Shown here piece by piece: positions 46,036-54,087 of a DNA stretch of 64,000 nt (position 1 is the stretch's first letter; each line of letters begins with the position of its first letter). This DNA comes from an uncultured Dorea sp. (lineage in GTDB: Bacteria; Bacillota; Clostridia; Lachnospirales; Lachnospiraceae). The notes beneath the pieces are model-generated. The model saw only the letters and a program-made list of their open reading frames with translations. It was not told the origin of the DNA and searched no databases. The stretch spans positions 51,813 through 115,812 of the forward strand of contig CAJUFA010000008.1 in assembly GCA_910585725.1 (NCBI GenBank), written 5' to 3'. Both the position numbers and the translations under genes were made by a program.

Positions 46036-47293
46036 TAACATGTTCCCCCCATATCTTTCTATAATAATTAATTTCCTCATCCGTATAAAAATGTGAATAC
46101 TCTTGATTATTATCATAGTAATATTGAAAATATCTATCCGATATTTTTATCTTCTTTTTCAATTCCTGATAAGTAAAGTTATATACTTTTTCTTCACTTA
46201 AATTGATATTTTTCAAACTAAAATCTCTTCTTCCGAGAAATTCTCCAATAAGATGTTCCAGACTATTCAAAGCTTCTAATTTATAAATAAATATCTCTAC
46301 ATTTCCTTTTCTAATTATTCCGTATCCTCTCCTTTTATCAAAGTCTGATTGATAAACATCTATCCCGAAAACACGTTTTATTTCATAAGAAAACCAGGAA
46401 AATTCATCCAGTCTATATTCCATAATTAATTCTGACAACTCAAAAAAAGACGTTTCTAAACTTTTCCTCCATCTGGGAATATGACTTCCCAATTCAGAAC
46501 ACCGTATCTCTCCGCCCTCGCTTTTCAAATAATCTCCATAAAACCAGAAAACATTTGAATTATTAGAATTATAAGGCCATAAGTCAATATCGCTATTTTG
46601 AAACATAGCCGCTAAATCTCTTGATATAGGTTCACGGACGCCTGTAATGATCTTCACCTTTTTATTTCTTATTTTGTCCAAATAAAACTTCAACTGTTTT
46701 TCCGTGAATTCCTGATTGCCAAAGGGAATCGTTAATGAATGAATCTGTATACAATCATCGCCAATAGCCTTCCACACGCTCTGAGATCCTACTTTTCCAG
46801 GCTGATAGATAAAAATGTGACTTCCCTGTGCCGCATCTACTAACATTTCAATTGTATACAGCTTCATCAGGTGTTCTATTCGCTTTCTATTTATCGCTAA
46901 ATTATGGACAATATCATTTCGTAAGTCATCTGATATATCTAAATCCTCATAATGAATGAAAATTGACTGGAAGAAAGCATATAAAGTGCATACTTTAGCA
47001 TACAAAAAATTCTGCTTTTTACAATTCTCCGCCATTTCTTTAAAAAAATCCATGCTAGAAATTATAATCAGAACTGTAGATCTATCAAATTCTTCTTTTA
47101 TATCTTTGATTGACAAAACAGAATATCCGTGGAATAAAACGTCCCCTCTTTCTGTATTACACACGCCTGCGATATTAATTTTTTCTCTTTCTAATATGCG
47201 AAGTATTTGCTCTCCCCAATACCCCGATCCATAAATCACAATATCACTGTCTTTAATACATGAAAAGTGATCGCAAACCAGCAAATCATTCAT
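46022..47293 (-). CDS. Second sulfotransferase-like protein, paralogue of the next gene, with Rossmann-like module
   Basis: This 423-residue protein has the same layout as its neighbour: a module (about 10-115: SDIVIYGSGYWGEQILRIL, VCNTERGDVLFHGYS), then YQPGKVGSQSVW (Gln164 onward), TGVREPISRDLAAMF (Arg220, Ser223) and a C-terminal FYTDEEINYYRKIW. GGAGG precedes the ATG, which overlaps the previous stop by 4 bp (ATGA). The two proteins are clearly related but divergent, so they may sulfate different positions. Confidence 0.75.
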   Translation of the reverse strand: MNDLLVCDHFSCIKDSDIVIYGSGYWGEQILRILEREKINIAGVCNTERGDVLFHGYSVLSIKDIKEEFDRSTVLIIISSMDFFKEMAENCKKQNFLYAKVCTLYAFFQSIFIHYEDLDISDDLRNDIVHNLAINRKRIEHLMKLYTIEMLVDAAQGSHIFIYQPGKVGSQSVWKAIGDDCIQIHSLTIPFGNQEFTEKQLKFYLDKIRNKKVKIITGVREPISRDLAAMFQNSDIDLWPYNSNNSNVFWFYGDYLKSEGGEIRCSELGSHIPRWRKSLETSFFELSELIMEYRLDEFSWFSYEIKRVFGIDVYQSDFDKRRGYGIIRKGNVEIFIYKLEALNSLEHLIGEFLGRRDFSLKNINLSEEKVYNFTYQELKKKIKISDRYFQYYYDNNQEYSHFYTDEEINYYRKIWGEHVNEGM

Positions 47294-48357
47294 TTTATAT
47301 CCTCCAAAATTGATTGCCCGATTTTTATTCTATTCTTTGCTTTTAATTCCGTTTCAGATATTTTTATAAATTCAAATATACACTTCAAGGAAAAAGCCTT
47401 TGGCATATATATCTCTTTCGATTCAAAATTTCTTAAATTTAACAATTTTGCCTCCCTATTATTTTTCGTTATCATAATTTCACTGTTTTCAAATAAATAC
47501 ACAAATGTACGTTCTAAACTTTTCTTTCTACAAAGCGATTCCTGTTCTAAAAAAATCACTTTTCCGTCATTTGAAAACACATATATAAACTTTTCTGATT
47601 TTTGTAAATCTGTAACACGTTTATTTATATCTGGAAATAAAACGGTCTCTTTTTCAATATTTTCTGTTCTCGGATTCCAATAAATTAATTTACTACCCTC
47701 AGCCTTTCTATTTTGAATCCAGATCTTATCCTCATCCGCCTTTACAACAAATAACCGTCCGCTTATACCTAACCGATAGATCTTATGCATCTTCATATCG
47801 GGCAGACAGAAAGCTAATACTACGTCTTCTTCTCTGCATTCCGCCACACAATATAACATGTCGTCTATGATACAGCTTCTGGACCTTCTTATTGATAAAA
47901 AATGAAGTTTCATATTCTCCATATTCTTTATCAAAGGTTTCTTCCATTCCAGATCATATCTTACTTGCTTTGACATTTTATCAAAAAAAATTACTTCCCC
48001 GTCTATATTCGTCGGCAGCAAAATAAAATTATTCTTGTATTCACCCGCTACTGCTGCATATCTGCTGTTTTCCGAAACAATAGGTATATATTCATACGCG
48101 TCAGTATCTAAATCATAAATTAGTATTTTTGAATTATTTTGTGGAATTAAATATAATATATTTTTATTCTTTTCTAAACAGAAGAATAGGCTCTGATAAG
48201 ATTTATAGCACTCCGGTAAAATGTATTGCAAATTCCATTCTTTTGTCCTCTCATCATAAGCCGCTAGAATTCCACCTTCGTTTATTATCACATAAATCTT
48301 GTCTTCTTTTTTTACAGCAAACCGAAAGAAGCCTCCATTCTCCAATACAATATCCAT
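47290..48357 (-). CDS. Beta-propeller-like protein heading the glycan/sulfation run
   Basis: From the ATG at 48357 (AAGGTGA upstream) this 355-residue protein has no signal peptide or membrane segment. Short blade-like repeats recur about every 45 residues, each an aromatic/hydrophobic strand followed by polar turns (for example YVIINEGGILAAYDERTKE, ILYLIPQNNSKILIYDLDT, IWIQNRKAEGSKLIYWN). The repeats suggest a kelch or WD-like propeller of six or seven blades. I do not recognise the family. It is translationally coupled to the sulfotransferase-like gene. The coding sequence is visibly AT-rich. Confidence 0.6.
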   Translation of the reverse strand: MDIVLENGGFFRFAVKKEDKIYVIINEGGILAAYDERTKEWNLQYILPECYKSYQSLFFCLEKNKNILYLIPQNNSKILIYDLDTDAYEYIPIVSENSRYAAVAGEYKNNFILLPTNIDGEVIFFDKMSKQVRYDLEWKKPLIKNMENMKLHFLSIRRSRSCIIDDMLYCVAECREEDVVLAFCLPDMKMHKIYRLGISGRLFVVKADEDKIWIQNRKAEGSKLIYWNPRTENIEKETVLFPDINKRVTDLQKSEKFIYVFSNDGKVIFLEQESLCRKKSLERTFVYLFENSEIMITKNNREAKLLNLRNFESKEIYMPKAFSLKCIFEFIKISETELKAKNRIKIGQSILEDIK

Positions 48358-48366
48358 ACTCTTCAC

Positions 48367-48712
48367 CTTATAAGCTGCCGTTATTTTTCAAAATTTTTAT
48401 CTCTTCTTTTACTTTCCATATACTGAATCTAACTTATCTATTAATTCAAATAAAACACATTGGTCATCCCTCTTTCGACGGATGATGCAGAATCTCTCCT
48501 GCTTCGCTCCCCGCTAATCATTCCATACTCCATGTTCACGAGGTCCTGGCATACCCAATACGCAACTCTCCATTGCCTTCTAACGCCGACTTTTCTTTTT
48601 CTATATCATGAATACGCTCCCCGGTCCTCTCGGTGAAATTCCGGCTTATAATCGCCTGAATTCATCCAAGCAGCTATTCTTATGATCTCCCACACATTCA
48701 GATCAGACTATT
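48367..48712 (-). other. Non-coding 346-bp gap 3' of the TnpB-like gene
   Basis: No intact gene is seen. On the minus strand one frame runs for about 85 codons with a single internal TGA, and another short frame ends with LFELIDKLDSVYGK just before the propeller gene, so degraded coding sequence is possible. A 6-bp stem TCATCC/GGATGA lies at 48464-48485. This is also where a TnpB guide RNA would be encoded (directly 3' of the gene), but I cannot define one. No convincing promoter for the downstream operon was found. Confidence 0.4.
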
Positions 48713-50026
48713 CTAATAAAGCCTTCCGTCCCCCTGTCCCCGCTTCTTGGCGTTCCTGGCCGCATTCAACTTCTCTTCCGCCTGATATCCACAGGCGGGA
48801 CACTCAAATACTCCCCCCTGCTTTCTGCCTGTATTTCCGCATTGACTGCATTCAAAGCCGATATCTTTCCCTATCACTTCCACAATCTCCACAGACTGCT
48901 CTTTGCATTTCTGCGTCATTCTGTCGCGGATATATCCTCTCTGCCACAACGTATTATAATGGTTCGCTCTCTTATTCGCGCCGCCGGACTGTGGCTTTGG
49001 AAACTTCGGCATATAGATTACCTGCGGTTTCTCTATGCGCAGGAACCGATTCAGTTCCCGGTTGATATAATTGTGGAGTTGTTCTTCATATCGTTTCTTC
49101 CTGCTCCTGTACTTTTTCCTTCCCGGATTATCCTCTTTATTGTGCATATAGCTTCCTGTCTGTTTCCGAAGCCAGTCTGCATATGAGATCTGATACTTTC
49201 CCAGTTCTTCCCCATACTTACGCCCTTCGTCCGTCGTAAACATCGTATACATACCGACCGCTATTCCCACATGATTCCTATAGTCCGCATGTTCATGGAT
49301 CGTCACCTGAATCGGAACTTTTATTTCTATCCTGCCGTATTCGGGATATAATTTTATATAGAGCTGAGACTTATACCGGTTATTATCCGTCAGCAAGACA
49401 AATATGCGTTTCCGTTTCTGTTTTACAGATATATATATCCCATGGTCCGCATACCGATACGCTCTCTCCGCTATGGCAAATCCTTCCGCTGTGCCGGCAT
49501 GCAGTCTTGAACGATGCTTCCGCACCTGCCGGCAGAGATAATTCTGCAGCCTTTTTATCTCTACTTCTTTTGACAGCATATCATACTGCCGCTGCACCTC
49601 CTGCTTTAATTCGACCGGTTTCTGATTCAGCACCGACTCAAAGGCATTATTCACTTTCAGCAGGAAACGCAGGTAATGCTTCTCCTGTTCCGTAAAACCT
49701 TCGTTCTGATTTACCCGTTTTAAGATCTTTGATTTCGTATTTGTCCACTGGCACTTGATATCCCCCAGGGCGTCGAATACTGCAAGATAGAAATATACGG
49801 AAGGCATCCCAAGCCGCTCTCTGAGTCCGTCCTTCGTCATTTCATTCTGCACGGTGTACCCCGGATAGATCTTTGACAAACTCCCTATCCCTCCAAATCT
49901 CTCATATACATAATTTTTTACTTTCCTGTAATCTTCTGCAATATCCAGCAGTTTCTGCATATCGTCGGCCAAAACAGGCTCTTTATTATACTGACGGACG
50001 GTTTTACACATCTTTTCTGGCGGCAT
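48713..50026 (-). CDS. tnpB: TnpB/Cas12f-family protein with RuvC residues replaced (probably nuclease-dead)
   Basis: This 437-residue protein has the TnpB zinc ribbon CSQCGNTGRKQGGVFECPAC (CPAC at 409-412) and the following NAARN. The RuvC-I site reads HVGIAVG (Ala256 where GIDLG is usual), RuvC-II reads VIYMPKFP (Met339 where Glu is usual) and RuvC-III reads EEKLNAARN (Lys419 where the DVNAA Asp is usual). All three acidic residues are thus replaced, while the fold and ribbon are kept. No tnpA is nearby. It may be a domesticated RNA-guided DNA binder or a dead relic; the open reading frame is intact. Confidence 0.8.
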   Translation of the reverse strand: MPPEKMCKTVRQYNKEPVLADDMQKLLDIAEDYRKVKNYVYERFGGIGSLSKIYPGYTVQNEMTKDGLRERLGMPSVYFYLAVFDALGDIKCQWTNTKSKILKRVNQNEGFTEQEKHYLRFLLKVNNAFESVLNQKPVELKQEVQRQYDMLSKEVEIKRLQNYLCRQVRKHRSRLHAGTAEGFAIAERAYRYADHGIYISVKQKRKRIFVLLTDNNRYKSQLYIKLYPEYGRIEIKVPIQVTIHEHADYRNHVGIAVGMYTMFTTDEGRKYGEELGKYQISYADWLRKQTGSYMHNKEDNPGRKKYRSRKKRYEEQLHNYINRELNRFLRIEKPQVIYMPKFPKPQSGGANKRANHYNTLWQRGYIRDRMTQKCKEQSVEIVEVIGKDIGFECSQCGNTGRKQGGVFECPACGYQAEEKLNAARNAKKRGQGDGRLY

Positions 50027-50102
50027 TCTTACTCCCCTATCTGAATAAAACAGGACAAAATCTCATTTCAAAACACCTGCAAACACCGTATTTTCCTGGG
50101 CA

Positions 50103-50145
50103 AACAAGGTTTCTGAAAAAGTGTACTTTTTCGGAATGATTTTCC
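50103..50145. repeat. Degenerate copy of the dacF-terminator palindrome
   Basis: The core GAAAAAGTGTACTTTTTC at 50115-50132 and the right flank CGGAATGATTTT match the palindrome at 50240-50283; the left flank is degenerate. It lies just upstream of the TnpB-like gene. Confidence 0.55.
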
Positions 50146-50192
50146 GTGGAAAAATTTTAGACAAAAACCACAAAAAAATTAGATTAATTTTA

Positions 50193-50221
50193 TTGACTAT
50201 TTGTCGATAATATATTAAGAT
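50193..50221 (+). promoter_or_regulatory. Possible plus-strand promoter of a very short transcript
   Basis: TTGACT (50193-50198) and TAAGAT (50216-50221) are 17 bp apart and would drive a transcript of about 55-60 nt ending at the palindrome 50240-50283. The region is AT-rich, so chance is possible. Confidence 0.35.
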
Positions 50222-50239
50222 AGACAGGAATTTCTATCA

Positions 50240-50283
50240 AAAAAACCATTCCGAAAAAGTACACTTTTTCGGAATGGTTTTTT
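50240..50283. terminator. 44-bp near-perfect palindrome, probable bidirectional terminator of dacF
   Basis: Two 21-base arms (beginning AAAAAACCATTCCG) are exact reverse complements around a 2-nt centre, ending in six T on either strand. It lies about 90 bp after the dacF stop. Confidence 0.7.
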
Positions 50284-50371
50284 GCAATATTTTCTGATAA
50301 ATTCTAATATTTTATCGTATTTTCAAATAATATAATCGTATTCAATAGCAACTAAATCTACGACAGCAAGT

Positions 50372-51592
50372 CTAAGACAACAATATCAACCCCATAATCC
50401 ACCGAAGCGCCCAGCTAAGTTCTTTCTCATCCACATCCTTATCCGTTACCACGGCATAGGACGCAATCTCATTCCCTTCCAGGAGATATCGGATTCTTCC
50501 CACCTCCGTACCCGCTTTCACAGGAGCGGACATAGAGTCTTTTACTTCTGTCTGCACTTCAACGTCTTCTTCCTTTCCAAGCAGGACCGGAAGTTCTTCC
50601 TTTCCTTCCACATGGATCGGAACCTCTGTCTCGTTCTTATAAGGATCTTCTTCTTCGATTCCCCGCTCGACTTCTATGTCCGGGAATTCTACGTCCTTCC
50701 ATACGTCTCTGTATTCATAATTGGCAAGGCCATACTCCATGAGCTTGCGGGTATCCGACCATTTGTACCCTTTATTATTCGGCCAGCCGCAGGCCAGCAG
50801 AGCCACTATAAAAGTTCTGCCGCCGCGTTCCAGAGCGCCTATATAACAATATCCCGCGTCCGCGGTAAAACCGGTCTTTCCGCTTAACGCCCCTTCCATC
50901 ATATCCAGGAATGCATTATGGTTATTACAGGAAAAGCTTCTGCTACCCTCCACATTCGTAAACTGATAATTCTTTGTCCTTGTGATTTCAAGGAATTGAT
51001 CTTTGCAGGAAGACTGCATTATGCAATACCGCATAATCAACGCCAGCTCCCCGGCCGTCGTGGAATGTGTCCCCTTCTCGTCGCTGCCGTCAAGCCCGTT
51101 AGGGGTCACAAAATATGTATGCTCGCATCCCAGCTCCTCTGCTTTCTGATTCATCAATTCCACGAATCCTTCTACAGTCCCGCAGAGTCCTTCGGCGATC
51201 ACCACCGCGCTGTCGTTGTAAGATTCCAGCATCAGCGCATACAGGAGATCCCGCAGGTAGAACTGCTCCTGATCTTTTACGCCAAGCCTTACTTTGGGCT
51301 GTCCCGCCGCATAAGCAGACGCCGTAACGATCTGATCTTCCTGCATATTCTCCAGCGCCAGGATACAAGTCATAATCTTTGTCGTACTGGCCATAGGACG
51401 AACCACATCTTCTTCCTTGCCAAACAAAACACGCCCGCTGTCAGCATCCATAAGCACTGCTGACCGGGCGTACAACTGGTCGGGCGCCTCTCCATTCCCT
51501 TCGGCATGAATCGAAAGATTCCCAAACCATACACACATAATACAAACGATAAGACCTATTGAAAATATCTTCTTTTTCATCTGCCACACCAT
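50372..51592 (-). CDS. dacF: D-alanyl-D-alanine carboxypeptidase, DacF/PBP5 family
   Basis: This penicillin-binding protein of about 406 residues trims the terminal D-Ala of peptidoglycan. A signal peptide (MKKKIFSIGLIVCIMC to HAEG) is followed by STTKIMT (Ser nucleophile), SYNDSA and SGKTGFTADAG, the three PBP5 motifs. A C-terminal hydrophobic tail could anchor it. The start is uncertain: ATG at 51592 or 51580, neither with a clear ribosome binding site. Its 3' end is matched by a relic at 30530-30604. Confidence 0.93.
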   Translation of the reverse strand: MVWQMKKKIFSIGLIVCIMCVWFGNLSIHAEGNGEAPDQLYARSAVLMDADSGRVLFGKEEDVVRPMASTTKIMTCILALENMQEDQIVTASAYAAGQPKVRLGVKDQEQFYLRDLLYALMLESYNDSAVVIAEGLCGTVEGFVELMNQKAEELGCEHTYFVTPNGLDGSDEKGTHSTTAGELALIMRYCIMQSSCKDQFLEITRTKNYQFTNVEGSRSFSCNNHNAFLDMMEGALSGKTGFTADAGYCYIGALERGGRTFIVALLACGWPNNKGYKWSDTRKLMEYGLANYEYRDVWKDVEFPDIEVERGIEEEDPYKNETEVPIHVEGKEELPVLLGKEEDVEVQTEVKDSMSAPVKAGTEVGRIRYLLEGNEIASYAVVTDKDVDEKELSWALRWIMGLILLS

Positions 51593-51741
51593 ATAACCCA
51601 AGTTATTAAAGTGTATGCCGGCTTCTTCACCACTATTCCTAATATATTCGCCGTATCATATTCATACCGGCACATCATTACATTAAATTCCCGGCATGAA
51701 TTCCTGAGCAATACCCGCCTCGCTGTCATATGACGAATATA

Positions 51742-52320
51742 TCAGATATCCAGCTTTAGCTGAATCTCCTCTTCCGCCTCTTCCTTAAAGCTTTCCACCT
51801 GCTCCGGGTTAGGACTCGGCAGATCTTCTACCGACCGGATATCGAATCTGCGCAGGAATTCCTCCGTAGTCCCGAACAAGATGGGTTTTCCCGGCGCGTC
51901 TAGCCGTCCCTTTTCGCATACCAGATTATACTCCACCAGCTTATTAACCGCATGATCCGATTTTACACCGCGGATCTTCTCCACCTCCAGCTTCGTTACA
52001 GGCTGTTTATACGCGATGATCGACAGTGTTTCCAGCAAAACGTCTGTCAAAGTATATTTCTTCGGCTGCTTTGCCACACGAATCAGATATTCATACATTT
52101 CCTTCTTTGTACACATCTGAAATGAATTCTCTAATTCGATGATCCGCACTCCCCTGTCTTCAGCCTCATACTTATCCATCATACTGTGTATGAGTTTTTG
52201 AGTCGTCTCTTCATCATGCCCGATAGCTGCCGCGATCTTTCCAAGCTCCACAGAATCCCCCATGGTAAACAGGACTGCTTCTATGACGCCTTCCAATCTC
52301 CTGATCTCCACTTCTCTCAT
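51742..52320 (-). CDS. scpB: Segregation and condensation protein B
   Basis: This 192-residue winged-helix protein has RRLEGVIEAVLFTMGD, LLETLSIIAYKQPVTKLEVE and GRLDAPGKPILFGTTEEFL, all diagnostic for ScpB. With ScpA and SMC it condenses and segregates chromosomes. It lies 84 bp after scpA. The 150-bp gap to dacF holds no gene. Confidence 0.96.
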   Translation of the reverse strand: MREVEIRRLEGVIEAVLFTMGDSVELGKIAAAIGHDEETTQKLIHSMMDKYEAEDRGVRIIELENSFQMCTKKEMYEYLIRVAKQPKKYTLTDVLLETLSIIAYKQPVTKLEVEKIRGVKSDHAVNKLVEYNLVCEKGRLDAPGKPILFGTTEEFLRRFDIRSVEDLPSPNPEQVESFKEEAEEEIQLKLDI

Positions 52321-52404
52321 TACTACCTTTCCACCCCTAAGCCGTTACTCTGATACATCGCCTTATCATTGACAGGAAGCTTCCTGCCGTCTGCCTACGT
52401 CACT

Positions 52405-53154
52405 TTATACCATACAACCGCACAATATTGTAATCTCATCAAAGGGCTGTTCTTGCTCTATATGAATCGTGCCGTCTTTCATCAAATGTAAAACCGCGAG
52501 AAACGTGACGACAACCTGAATTCTGGAATGCTGCCGCTCTAATAATTCCCGAAACCCAAACTTTCTATGTTTTTTCGCAAATTCCGCCACATACAGAAGC
52601 TTGTCCGGAAGCGTCACCTCTTCTTTCTCTATCTTGCCGAACTTGCTTCGGACAGGATCTATCTTATCGGTCTGCCTTCTCATAACTTCCCGGAACACAC
52701 GATTAAGCCTGGCAAGGGTTAAGTCTCCCAGAAGCTGATCCAGATCCACCGGTTCTTCAAACGCCAGCACTTCCTCCGGGATCGCGGGACTCCTGTACAT
52801 CGCCTGTTCTCCGTCCACCTGCCTGTCCCGCAATTCGTATGACATGTATTTGTACATCTTATATTCCAGAAGCTGATCCACCAGTTCCTGTCTGGGATCT
52901 TCCTCTTCGCCTTCCTCGTTGACTTCCTTTGGCAGCAGCATCCTGCATTTGATATCAAGCAGCGTGGCGGCCATTAACAGGAATTCGCTCATGACGTTCA
53001 GATCCTCTTTTTCCATGGCCCGGATGTATTCCATATATTGATTCGTAATCTCCACGATCGGAATATCGTAGATATCGATCTTATTCTTATCGATCAGATG
53101 TAAAAGCAGATCCAGCGGCCCTTCAAAGACCTGCAGTTTTACCGGAATCCCCAT
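52405..53154 (-). CDS. scpA: Segregation and condensation protein A
   Basis: This 249-residue kleisin has VFEGPLDLLLHLIDKNKIDI at the N terminus (SMC binding), LVMAATLLDIKCRMLLP-like text seen as LLMAATLLDIKSRMLLP's equivalent, and the C-terminal VVTFLAVLHLMKDG. It overlaps the end of the phosphoesterase gene by 32 bp. Confidence 0.96.
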   Translation of the reverse strand: MGIPVKLQVFEGPLDLLLHLIDKNKIDIYDIPIVEITNQYMEYIRAMEKEDLNVMSEFLLMAATLLDIKCRMLLPKEVNEEGEEEDPRQELVDQLLEYKMYKYMSYELRDRQVDGEQAMYRSPAIPEEVLAFEEPVDLDQLLGDLTLARLNRVFREVMRRQTDKIDPVRSKFGKIEKEEVTLPDKLLYVAEFAKKHRKFGFRELLERQHSRIQVVVTFLAVLHLMKDGTIHIEQEQPFDEITILCGCMV

Positions 53155-54070
53155 CGTCTTCTCCTATACTTTCTTTTATCGCAATTTTATTATTATACAG
53201 GATATTTTCCGATTCTACAAGTTCAATCACGACTATTTCCGCAGGATTCAAAAGACGCACCGGTACGGAATGGGCGCCAAGTCCTCTGCTGACCACCGCC
53301 GCCGCATTTCCTACAGGATAACATCCTCCTGAATATCTGGGAAACAAGGTAAAATCCGGAGCGATCACGCCGCCGATTCCCGGAATCCCGATCACGCCGC
53401 CGTGATAATGCCCGCACAGAATCAGATCCGCCCCCCATTCCTGATAGATCTCCGTATACGCCGGATGATGCGCCAGCAGGATCTCATACGCGGCTTTTGA
53501 TTCTCCGATTCTTTCTTCTATCTCCCGTACCTTAAGCCGATCCCTTCGGAATCGATCATAAGCTTTCATCGGTATCTCAAGCCCTGTGACCCTGATCCGG
53601 GCTTCGTCCCACTCAAACTCATCCGATTCGTTTTCCAGTAAATGAATTCCGGCTTTTACAAGCAGCGCCTTATATTCCTGATAGGACTGTTCAAATCTCC
53701 AGGGCTGTTCTTTGAGCTTCTGTTCATGATTGCCGTTCCCGCAGTATACCTTACAAATACTCGTAAGACCGGACAGAAACCTGACCGTACCGCTATAATT
53801 ATTCCCGTCCGATCTAAGCAGCATATCGCCGCCGATCAGGATCAGATCCGGCCTCTCTTTTTCAATCGCACGGAAGAGAGGCTCGTTATCTCTTCCATAA
53901 CAATAGTTATGCAGATCGCTCAGAAAAATAATTTTTCTTTTGCTTCTAAGCCCTGCTAATTTCACAGAACTTACCCTGTACCGGGTCACTTTAAAACTGT
54001 GTAATTCACGGACGATCTCAAGAACCGCCGGAATCCCAATCATCAATAGCATCAATATTAATGTTCTCAA
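53123..54070 (-). CDS. Membrane-anchored metallophosphoesterase
   Basis: This 315-residue protein begins at TTG (GGGAGA six bases upstream). After one N-terminal membrane segment it has the calcineurin-type metal motifs FLSDLHNYCYG, GGDMLL, GNGNHE-like CGNGNHEQ, LAHHP and CGHYHGG, as in YaeI/YkuE lipid-linked phosphoesterases. The substrate is unknown. It is 17 bp downstream of parC. Confidence 0.88.
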   Translation of the reverse strand: MRTLILMLLMIGIPAVLEIVRELHSFKVTRYRVSSVKLAGLRSKRKIIFLSDLHNYCYGRDNEPLFRAIEKERPDLILIGGDMLLRSDGNNYSGTVRFLSGLTSICKVYCGNGNHEQKLKEQPWRFEQSYQEYKALLVKAGIHLLENESDEFEWDEARIRVTGLEIPMKAYDRFRRDRLKVREIEERIGESKAAYEILLAHHPAYTEIYQEWGADLILCGHYHGGVIGIPGIGGVIAPDFTLFPRYSGGCYPVGNAAAVVSRGLGAHSVPVRLLNPAEIVVIELVESENILYNNKIAIKESIGEDDGDSGKTAGL

Positions 54071-54087
54071 TTGGCGTCTCCCATCTG

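Noticed and set aside
30605..50371. Prophage or integrative conjugative element
   Set aside because: No integrase, relaxase, phage structural or conjugation gene is present; only the bracketing dacF-end match suggests past mobility.
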